Below, one piece after another: positions 25,101 to 30,188 of a stretch of 31,888 bases of DNA; the stretch's first letter is position 1, and each line of letters begins with the position of its first letter. Both the position numbers and the translations under genes were made by a program. The DNA is from an uncultured Candidatus Woesearchaeota archaeon (GTDB taxonomy: Archaea; Nanobdellota; Nanobdellia; Woesearchaeales; 21-14-0-10-32-9), in the NCBI GenBank assembly GCA_903891505.1, contig CAITEO010000088.1, positions 1-31,888 of the forward strand, given 5' to 3'. The notes below the pieces were generated by a model, which saw only the letters and a program-made list of their open reading frames with translations, was not told the origin of the DNA and did no database searches.

Positions 25101-28100
25101 ATTTTCTACTTCGACAAATACATCTCAGAATTGGAGTGTTTTGAAGAGTGGAAATTTAACTGGTGGCGATACTTGGAATTGTACTGTCACACCGTATGAT
25201 GGAACTGCGAATGGTTCGTCGTTGACTAATTCTACAAGTATTCTTCAAGGTGATTGTGGTGCTTTGTCTGTTGCCGGAAGAACGTATACGCTGGGTAGCA
25301 ATGTTTCTATTAGTGATACAAATTGTTTTAATGTGACTGCTGTGAATGTTACGCTTGATTGTAATGGATATTCAATAACAGGTAATAATGCGAGTGGCTC
25401 TTTTGGTGTTTATTCTTATAATTTTAATACAACTGTGAAGAATTGTAACATAAGTAACTTTGCCACAGGCATTTATTTTAATGCAGTAAGTAATGGTGTA
25501 ATTGATAATAATACAGTAAGTTCAAGTTTTGGATATTATCCTCCGAGTGGCTTGGGAATATATCTTAGTTCTGGTGCATCTAATAATGTAATTTCTAATA
25601 ATCGTGTTACGAAGAGTGGTATGATTGGATTACTTCTTTTTACATCTACGAATTCTAATGTCGTGCGGGGCAATAATATAACTGCTACTGGCAATTTCGG
25701 AGCATATATGCAGGATGCGAACAATAATAATCTTTCAAATAATATTTTTACTGCGGCATCATATTCTCTTTACCTAAATATTACTGTAAATAATAGCAAA
25801 ATTATTAATAATACATTTATATCTTCAAATGGCGCAGGAACTCTTCTTGGTGTAGTTTCCGCGGCAACTGCAAATATTATTTATTGGAATAATTTTACAA
25901 ATACGAGCGGGTCATATATTATTGATGATGCAGGTTCTTCATCTACTAATGTATATAATACAACTATTAATGGTCATGGCGAGGGTAATGTTTATTTTAA
26001 TGTTTTGAATAAGTCTATTGATGTTCGTGGTGTTACTGCATCAAGTCTTGCTTCTAATTTATATGTGGGTGTTATTGGTTCTGGTGTTCCATATAATAGT
26101 TCTATGTCTGGAAGTAAGGTTTCGAGTGGGATTGTTGATTATGCACCTTTGACAAATTGGTCTAATGCTGCGCCCGTCGTTAATTTATCTAGGATTTTGC
26201 CTCTTGTAGCTTATACTGGTGATTCGCTTAAGGGTTATTGTAGTGCGAATGATGCTGATGGTGATACTTTGAGGTATTATTATGTTTGGTATAAGAATGG
26301 CGCTGTGAATGTAACAAGCAATTTGTCGACGAAGTACACGCAAGCGACCGAGGTTAACGTTGCTAATATTTCGTCAGGTCTTGTGAAGAGTCAGGTTTGG
26401 ACTCTTGTATGTCTTGCGAGTGATGATGCTTCTAATAGTTCTTGGCTGAATAGTTCTAATTTAACTATTAGTAATTCTTTGCCTAGTATTTCTGGTATTA
26501 ATATTAGCCCAACATCAGTATTTACTACAACTGATTTGAATTGTAGTGTTAGTGGTTTTAGTGATTTGGATGGTGATTCTGCTCAGTATTATTTCCAGTG
26601 GTACAATGGAAGTACATTGTTTTTTACGTCTACGAATACGTCGCAGAATTGGAGTGTTTTGAAGAGTGGAAATTTGAGTGTGAACGACGTGTGGAATTGT
26701 ACAGTTAAGCCATATGATGGAACGAGTAATGGAACTGCGTTGACAACGTCGAAGACTATTGGACAGAATTGCGGAAACATTGCATCTGGAGTTATTACAA
26801 TCATCAATAATTTAACTTCATCTGGCGCAACCTGCTTTACAATTACAAGTAGCAATGTTACAATTGACTGCAACAGTCATAGTATAACTGGTGATAGCAC
26901 TAGTAATACCTACGGCGTGTACTCTACTTATGTAAATACAACTATTAAGAATTGTATATTTAGTAATTTTACTACTTCAATTTATTTAAACGAAAGTAGC
27001 TTGTCTGATACTAGTGCTACTAATGGAACTTTTATTAACAACACATTTTTATCTAATTCAAACACACACGTTTACATTTCTGCGCAGTCTACAGGTAACA
27101 TATTTTGTCTAAATAACTTTACAAATACGAGCGGGTCTTACGTGAATGATACTAGTAGTGGTGGTAATTATTACAATTGTACATATGCTGGTTTGAATCA
27201 GGGTAACATTTGGTCGAATGTTATTGACAGAAGTGTTGTTGTTAGAGGTAATATTTCATCATCTATTTCTGGTTTGTATTTGGGGTCTATTGGCTCAGGT
27301 CAGCCTTATACAACTGCAAAATCACTTGGCAAATTGAGCGGTACAATTACTGATAATGCGCCATTAACTGATTGGTTCGAGAGTGCGCCTGTTATGAATT
27401 CATCAAGAATTCTTCCTACTGTTGCGTACAAGAGCGATACTCTAAAAGGTTATTGTAGTGCAAATGATAATGATGGAGATAATATTTACTATTATTATAT
27501 TTGGTACAAAAATGCTACATCTTATGCTACAGGTGTCACCTCTTCAAATTATACGCAGGCAACGGAAGTTAATGTGGATAGTCTTTCTGCAGGTGTTCAG
27601 AATAAGGGAGAGAATTGGATGCTTGGCTGCAGAGCATTCGATGGTAGTTTGAATAGTTCTTGGATTAATAGTTCAGCAGTAACGATTCAAAATACGCCGC
27701 CTCCAAAAGTTACTTTGCAATATCCAGAGAATAATAATGATAGTTTCACAAATAGAACACCAGAATTTAATTGGACGGGCGTAACTGATGTTGATGGGGA
27801 TAATGTTACATATTCAATTCATATTTCTACATTCAGCGATTTCTCAGATACAGTAATTAATAGGACGGGTTTATCCTCTAATTATTATGATTTTGAAGGA
27901 GAGCTTGGTTTTAGAACATATTATTGGAGAGTTCAGGCGTACGACGGAACGAGTTATGGTTCTTGGAGCGACTCGTGGAACTTTACGGTGCAGCCGTATG
28001 TTTCTGTGCATATATTGAACAATAATATAAATTTTAACTCGATAGCTGCAGGAGCAACGAAGGACACTACAACGAATAATCCATCTCCTTTTATTTTCAA

Positions 28101-28410
28101 GAACTATGGTAACACGTATGTTGATTTGCTCAGCATGAATATTTCTACAAGTATATGGACAACGCAGTCGTTGAACACATCCTATTGGCAGTTCAAAGCT
28201 AGATCAACGGCGAATGATGGTACATTCAACGAGTCAGGTTCATTTGTTGATTGGTTTAATGCGACAAACATATCATATGTTGTTAGAAAATTGAATTATT
28301 CTGTATCGAATAGCAATGTAAGTTTAGACACGTTGATAACAGTACCTACATATGAGAGCGTTGGCACGAAGAGCAGCACGTTAACATTCATATGGGAGGC
28401 AGCCTCTTGA
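16105..28410 (+). CDS. Giant surface protein with subtilisin-like protease and beta-helix modules (4101 aa)
   Basis: A Lys-rich cytoplasmic head is followed by one N-terminal transmembrane helix (~36-56), a small beta domain (~70-165), an Asn/Ser/Glu linker (~156-304), and a second beta domain (~306-432). A propeptide-like region (~466-615) leads into a complete S8 protease (~622-879) with Asp637 (IIDTG), His671 (NGHGT), oxyanion Asn758 and Ser823 (GTSMSAP). Six NosD-type right-handed beta-helix modules follow, interleaved with Ig-like modules, a Cys-rich insert (~2444-2849), a fibronectin III-like domain (~3867-3966) and a C-terminal beta domain ending TLTFIWEAAS without an anchor. It is therefore probably N-terminally anchored and outward-facing. 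Start GTG 16105 has GAAGGTGA upstream. NxS/T sites abound, so N-glycosylation is likely. Adhesin or predation-type role is inference. Confidence 0.92.
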   Translation: MASSNHLHKVKKVLSAHKKFIQTKVGPQLRRGIPMFRIVIFLLIFVLIALAAFIFSGKLGSINGNFDGTTGNAVGTDSNLERIQINENFTSQQTIQIQRNVVSLKLTGTFVGNGSARVYAIANGTRILVYEFKQVNISSVSPTGFVVFDVPIQDNVGVVSENLSISNSIVQDNISLGDLANETVINESSNGSNNEQSINESVIDESIVNASIINNSVVNESVSNESILNESSLNDSNASINISINESVNESTNITGSLDENISSGASSENVTSNVTDNTNANTTSNLTSNVGDISASSSETNVSVVDVCLESCSIFPTFIDSIVVEVDDGELSLESIGFVSPEKGVSLSGNFSDVSLNVGSQSLLDLSNHFSGNGVYFDFSSSEGYDYEITGGVLKIVGVKEGSWPAKVYAVKNGVIVESNEFLVVVTNPFVDNSSLNMLLNNSINVVVNNSFNISENLSSVAALNFSSAKLSPELEEALLQNSSVRVLIKTKEKPNYVTLSTSKKRLLGKASVDTSKDWFRGGAIKNSITQAELENLTGKKISSSDLLAKYAGKAFLSVKNSNNDLVKVEQAADNFVSTDVDVTAISQLVNSDDVEFIELDKPFSVLTGDSLNITRTNYAFTQGLTGAGKSICIIDTGVSPSAVGRVDGLDLFGYNVLDSSLNYSDVNGHGTKVAYVASSFAPGAKLYVVKAVGDSGVAYSSDLIAALNYCAQQNVSVVSLSLGGGSYSGYCDDDPVAAKINDLADSGILTVVATGNNGWDDAVTSPACASKALSVGASTKGANESVASFSNYNNATFVVAPGQNIITKNNFGDLVSVSGTSMSAPMVAGVAAILQENQTLTVADVKDRLIRTGKVIEYEGIQFSRVDAYNAIVGEYNNISLDRLMFVSNVTSENASNYTLHTNINTCQTLSSAGGSYTLTASISGDNCILISAANIVLDCAGYTITSTAGWGNAVQLSSTNITVKNCIVSGRFSLNSGCSSANITNTNITSSIAAPLLFNYGGSGSTFNTMIINGSHSDSTIKGDDSATNVQFNNCNIYSSASPAVYIQYKITHAANFTNCKIFETGNYDAVILSYFAKMIFNNVTINSSGNGRAIYTTDQQWAGQVVLNQVTATASSNYALDLNEMGPDVVANSTFTSGNTVVNFKIYAGSNFTNNTLVSSDNNDVLLLVQKSNNRFWWNNFSNTSAYYINDTAGSNTYNTTISGVGEGNIYFNVFNGSVVITGSTTSGYGTNWKSGSGGSGYPYNKSTSGNKVTSNVVDSAPLIQSASAVTFNLSFYTNTPADNSRQTANSVIINVTVNVSSGSISACILQWTNSSGTYNSSMTLSGTQINVNCSSTMATIDGASYTFKVYANDTLANYANTSNRTFIENAVPSISSSSITPSVPLTNNNLTCSPSGWSDSNSDSAQYYYQWYNGSTLKYTTGPTSATNNNLSSGNLSSDDVWNCTITPYDGYENGTSKTNQVSIGAAATCTTYSTANKAYALGANLSSSGNCFVINANNVTIDCNNYWIVGPGTGSLLYTNSNNQYFTLKNCNIKSHSGWIIDGEYGPDDMLFQNIYVLTSASSDIVFYLNGSDRVNLTNVTINGSTSGFNYGVYSFTSSKNLSVDCRGSASITGANGSEYALFMADTDRPKISNCVVSNVYEALHLEGATSGVYSNNSFSITKTGTGANPVYLSGSSTKNHVFVNNTFLSPTSDLVYIATSGASNNTFYWNNFTNTSGLYVNDIGGSNYYNYTNASGQAVGNIWFNVLNGSVSIAGSVASTIAGYYYGETVMGYSGYPYNSSNGLSKVTSNVVDYAPLTTNYYDYTNRTCTTIYNSQTITLNANINSSATCYKIYAPSVTLNCAGYSIKGTNASDSFGIYSNASSTKIINCIISNYSGAINFTSATSGLIANSTLSTTFTGGYAILLASGSNSSTIYNNTLSSAGDIVFLSTDSNSNLFYWNNFTNTSGYYVNDTNKSNYYNTTINGVGEGNIWFNVMNGSVDVKGTDVYSSGYPALLLGSSGAGYPYNSSNSLSKVTLGVVDYAPITNVSSLASVTSCQTLSTPGTTYLLANNINFSSDCFIISGANIVLNCNNKLLNGTGLNYVATIAVNATGVTVKNCNMINVGQGVTFNTGAGNDVVNNVNINATSRGIYSTVKINNITITNFYINDTAASTPAIYLYGTAYTISNCTIYSSGTAKEASAIYADVGATRSKISNCNITMLASGASAVYLDGVQNSNNNISVDGVILNATSKTFAMGNIQYSNITNSIIHARAGSNAVMSLSGDWGGHNVYSNLTLITSSDNALFLSAANGYDVLKDSNLIAGGIVMSVSSESGVNITNNTFTSTGNGALLSISSSGNLIWWNNFTNTSGVYINDTSSSPFNTYNTTISSHGEGNIYFNILNGSVVIKGRSSSTGYPSLYYGNQGTNYPYNSSNSGSKVTSNVYDYAPLTNQLIPCTINSNCSAGEYCNAAQLCVAKKASTGTCDYTITYTNNVSESNGVCSSGYCHDDYDTSGNDGDGSCETGESCWCVSSSTACATDATEVANGTNSSNDCKSTGSDTTPGQVAQCSNGSWIAITCGYSNYNQCNGVCQKGRDVNFCSNATNTCSDGGNNLFEYLAVSGKVCSGGSEVDPSSGVNCDSAVDCSVDNSCSAARYYRGCAAGTGSCTETNKQTYASWYPSSNYVIVGAAYASGSTCSQNQDFCNATAFCSGEVFYGGYWCNGTGNCNVVSTPHDKDEDSSYCTSTGPGCTARYWNIGGEVAATTCCGDDVGEYKNTRVASATMHNGFATNTSDDACCTANNSCVSNSVCYANGDVSADVDGNGDADYCNAGTWYDCNTDAQCNVSGWFYCSNNECMQGDIPPVMNSSRILPSVAYVNDTLKGYCSANDGNGDNVSYYYQWYRDGVLNASGVTSTNFTQATEVNVANISAGLVKGQNWLLGCLATDDASNSSWMNSSNATISNYLPSITSVSISPTFPTTANDLNCSASGFSDADADGAQYYFQWYNGSTLFSTSTNTSQNWSVLKSGNLTGGDTWNCTVTPYDGTANGSSLTNSTSILQGDCGALSVAGRTYTLGSNVSISDTNCFNVTAVNVTLDCNGYSITGNNASGSFGVYSYNFNTTVKNCNISNFATGIYFNAVSNGVIDNNTVSSSFGYYPPSGLGIYLSSGASNNVISNNRVTKSGMIGLLLFTSTNSNVVRGNNITATGNFGAYMQDANNNNLSNNIFTAASYSLYLNITVNNSKIINNTFISSNGAGTLLGVVSAATANIIYWNNFTNTSGSYIIDDAGSSSTNVYNTTINGHGEGNVYFNVLNKSIDVRGVTASSLASNLYVGVIGSGVPYNSSMSGSKVSSGIVDYAPLTNWSNAAPVVNLSRILPLVAYTGDSLKGYCSANDADGDTLRYYYVWYKNGAVNVTSNLSTKYTQATEVNVANISSGLVKSQVWTLVCLASDDASNSSWLNSSNLTISNSLPSISGINISPTSVFTTTDLNCSVSGFSDLDGDSAQYYFQWYNGSTLFFTSTNTSQNWSVLKSGNLSVNDVWNCTVKPYDGTSNGTALTTSKTIGQNCGNIASGVITIINNLTSSGATCFTITSSNVTIDCNSHSITGDSTSNTYGVYSTYVNTTIKNCIFSNFTTSIYLNESSLSDTSATNGTFINNTFLSNSNTHVYISAQSTGNIFCLNNFTNTSGSYVNDTSSGGNYYNCTYAGLNQGNIWSNVIDRSVVVRGNISSSISGLYLGSIGSGQPYTTAKSLGKLSGTITDNAPLTDWFESAPVMNSSRILPTVAYKSDTLKGYCSANDNDGDNIYYYYIWYKNATSYATGVTSSNYTQATEVNVDSLSAGVQNKGENWMLGCRAFDGSLNSSWINSSAVTIQNTPPPKVTLQYPENNNDSFTNRTPEFNWTGVTDVDGDNVTYSIHISTFSDFSDTVINRTGLSSNYYDFEGELGFRTYYWRVQAYDGTSYGSWSDSWNFTVQPYVSVHILNNNINFNSIAAGATKDTTTNNPSPFIFKNYGNTYVDLLSMNISTSIWTTQSLNTSYWQFKARSTANDGTFNESGSFVDWFNATNISYVVRKLNYSVSNSNVSLDTLITVPTYESVGTKSSTLTFIWEAAS
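19640..27373 (+). repeat. Six diverged copies of a ~90-residue module closing each beta-helix
   Basis: Within the giant gene, a module running WNNFTNTSG.Y.NDT, then GEGNI.FNV.NGSV, then YPYNSS..SKVTSNVVDYAPLT recurs at about 19640-19905, 21244-21517, 21940-22205, 23146-23430, 25876-26157 and 27106-27373. Each closes a stretch of beta-helix coils that opens with C.T..L.....S..CF.I....V.LDC. The pattern shows growth by internal duplication. Confidence 0.85.
20230..27690 (+). repeat. Two types of Ig-like module, three copies each
   Basis: Type 1 (PVMNSSRILP, then LKGYCSANDxDGD, YYYxWYK, ATEVNV) lies at about 24655-24960, 26170-26480 and 27385-27690. Type 2 (ISPT, DLNCSxSGFSD, QYYFQWYNGSTL, WNCTVxPYDG) lies at about 20230-20510, 24958-25250 and 26476-26765. 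Types 1 and 2 occur as a pair twice; the pairs are close in nucleotide sequence (for example around 25080 and 26590), pointing to recent duplication or gene conversion. Confidence 0.85.
23435..24650 (+). other. Cys-rich insert in the giant surface protein
   Basis: Residues ~2444-2849 break the beta-helix pattern with dozens of Cys in EGF/keratin-like spacing (CTINSNCSAGEYCNAAQLC, CHDDYD, CETGESCWC, CCTANNSCVSNSVC). The segment opens with the SNCSAGEYCNAAQLC pattern seen in many DPANN surface proteins. Disulphide formation outside the cell is expected. It may be an independent recognition domain inserted between beta-helices 4 and 5. Confidence 0.7.
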
Positions 28411-28548
28411 ATCAGAAAACTATTTGTGGGGCTGAACGTAGCGTTCGTAGTGAGATTGAACGAAGTGAACATCTCACATTAGCAAGGCATGGACGGGCTT
28501 TCTGGTCCTTGGGTGGCAGCCTCTTGAATCAGCAAACTATTTGTGGGG
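28393..28548 (+). repeat. Hairpin element between 39-bp direct repeats at a gene junction
   Basis: 28393-28431 and 28510-28548 are 39-bp direct repeats with two mismatches (28397/28514 and 28416/28533), offset 117 bp. The first holds the giant gene's stop codon; both hold the overlapping TTGA where the next gene can start. Between them lie GAACG-tag-CGTTC (28434-28446) and TGAGAT / ATCTCA (28451-28476) around tGA, AC-gaa-GT, GA, the H1 pattern of the two-hairpin family; a weak H2 candidate is at 28484-28501. Confidence 0.8.
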
Positions 28549-29795
28549 ATAAGTTCGCGAGAAAGAAGTTGTCAGCTATATCAATCTTAGTTTTATCTCT
28601 GTTAATCATTTTGATTTCATTATCTTCTTTTGTCTCAGCAATAGGTGTGGTGCCTGGTTACAAGAATGTAGTTTATAGCAAGCAAGATATAACTTATGAG
28701 ATGAAAGTAATAAATGATGAAGGCTTGACTGGAACATATGATGTTGAGGCTTCTGGAGATCTTGCACAGTACATAAAGTTGAGCAAAAAAGAAATTACAT
28801 TTACGTCGAGCCAAAGCCAAGACAATGTAGGCATCATATTTTCATTACCTGCGGATGCTAGTATATCTCCTGGAGAATATACAATAAGAATTGTTGTGAA
28901 AGAGCAGCATTCGCAGACAGATGGAATGATGGCCCTCGTCGGTGTAGTATCAAAATTAACTGTAACAATTCCGGGTGATGGTGCATTTATACAGGCGAAT
29001 GTACTTGCGCCTAATTTCATTAAGGGAAACACAAATGCTATTTCTATTGACGTGACAAACAAAGGAACTAAAGATGCGAATGATTGTTTTGCGAGTGTTG
29101 ATATTTATACGTCGCTAAATGCAAAAGTTGTTTCTCTTACTTCAGATAAAAAGAATTTGGTAGCGACTAAATCAGACAGGCTTGTTGTGTCTTGGATGCC
29201 AAATGCGAACAACGGAATGTACCTTGCTAGGGCAACAATACTTTGCGACGGGAAGACTGCAGCTATGGGTGAGAGTACATTCTCTATTGGTAGTCCCGAA
29301 TTAACTGTTGAAAGCATGACATCCGACAAGTTTTCGCTTGGAGGAATATCAAAATTCAATTTGGTGATTTCAAGTGAGTGGGGAGAGCAGATAAATGATG
29401 TTTATGCTGACGTTGAGATAACAAAGGATAAGAATTCTGTGTTTAAATCAAAGACAGAATCTGTTGATGTGTTGCCGCTAGAGAAAGTTGTACTGCCTCT
29501 CTATGTTGATACATCTAATTTTGCGCCTGGTGATTATGCATTGTATTTGACTTTGCATTATCTTGGAAAGGATAATGGTTTAGTTTATGATATGAAGATG
29601 TCGACTGATAAAGTGGTTGTAACATCACTTAGTGGAATGGTTGTTGGTGGAACTGGCGGAACTGATACGTCGGGCTCGTCTAGTTCAAGTGGTGGTGGAA
29701 GTTTAACTGGTCTATTAATTGTGGCGGTTATAGTCATAGCAATAGTTAACGTTGTACTTGTAGTTAGAGTGCTTAGAAAAAAGAAAGGAAAGTAG
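28407..29795 (+). CDS. Membrane-anchored extracellular companion protein
   Basis: A signal peptide (LSAISILVLSLLIILISLSS, FVSA) leads a ~380-residue outer part made of beta-sandwich domains (first ~120 residues, then NTNAISIDVTNKGTKDANDC of CARDB/NEW3 type). A Ser/Gly linker and a C-terminal transmembrane helix with a basic tail (RVLRKKKGK) follow. TTG 28407 overlaps the giant gene's stop (TTGA) with GGGAGG at the right distance. From there the frame runs through the inserted 117-bp unit, adding 39 residues before the older start at TTG 28524, whose ribosome-binding site is now GGGTGG. Either start is possible. Co-translation suggests the product assembles with the giant protein (inference). 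Confidence 0.82.
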   Translation: MNQKTICGAERSVRSEIERSEHLTLARHGRAFWSLGGSLLNQQTICGDKFARKKLSAISILVLSLLIILISLSSFVSAIGVVPGYKNVVYSKQDITYEMKVINDEGLTGTYDVEASGDLAQYIKLSKKEITFTSSQSQDNVGIIFSLPADASISPGEYTIRIVVKEQHSQTDGMMALVGVVSKLTVTIPGDGAFIQANVLAPNFIKGNTNAISIDVTNKGTKDANDCFASVDIYTSLNAKVVSLTSDKKNLVATKSDRLVVSWMPNANNGMYLARATILCDGKTAAMGESTFSIGSPELTVESMTSDKFSLGGISKFNLVISSEWGEQINDVYADVEITKDKNSVFKSKTESVDVLPLEKVVLPLYVDTSNFAPGDYALYLTLHYLGKDNGLVYDMKMSTDKVVVTSLSGMVVGGTGGTDTSGSSSSSGGGSLTGLLIVAVIVIAIVNVVLVVRVLRKKKGK

Positions 29796-29830
29796 GTAAA
29801 ATAATATGAAAAATACGAAGAGATTATTGA

Positions 29831-29947
29831 AAATAATATGTGTGGTAAGATGAAATATTATATGTGTAGTAAGATGAAATATTATATGTGTAGTAAGATG
29901 AAATATTATATGTGTAGTAAGATGAAATATTATATGGTAGTAAGATA
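29831..29947 (+). repeat. 24-bp tandem repeat upstream of the second cassette
   Basis: The unit AAATATTATATGTGTAGTAA + GATG occurs three times exactly (29853-29876, 29877-29900, 29901-29924), with a 22-nt diverged unit before (29831) and a shortened unit after (29925). Each unit carries a TATA-like AATATTATAT. The array ends about 22 bp before the GTG of the HTH gene. In one frame the unit is open (MKYYMCSK repeated, 29850-29948), but translation is doubtful. Confidence 0.9.
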
Positions 29948-29969
29948 AAATATTATAAAGGGTAATGAT

Positions 29970-30188
29970 GTGTTAACTGAGAAGGAGATTGGGGTATTGA
30001 AGCTTAGAAAAGCTAACCTTACACAAATAGAAGTAGCTAGAAAATTAGGCATTTCACAAGCAGCAGTATCCAGTTTCGAAAAAAATGCGCAAAAAAAAAT
30101 TAATGAAGCGGCAATCGTAATGCAAATCGCAAAAAATTTGGAACTTAGAAATAAAAAAATAGGGAGTGTTGTAAATGGCAAAAACTAA
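29970..30188 (+). CDS. Second Tfx-like helix-turn-helix protein
   Basis: Paralogue of the 15906 gene product: 39 of 46 residues are identical from LTEKEI to the NEA/DEA at the end of the HTH region, with the recognition helix GISQAAVSSFEKNAQ unchanged. Equal recognition helices suggest both bind the same or very similar sites, so cross-regulation between cassettes is likely (inference). Start GTG at 29970; the C-terminal tail is Lys/Asn-rich and diverged. Its end overlaps the ATG of the second giant gene by 14 nt, the same overlap length as in the first cassette. The 24-bp repeat array lies immediately upstream and must contain or adjoin its promoter. Confidence 0.87.
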   Translation: MLTEKEIGVLKLRKANLTQIEVARKLGISQAAVSSFEKNAQKKINEAAIVMQIAKNLELRNKKIGSVVNGKN

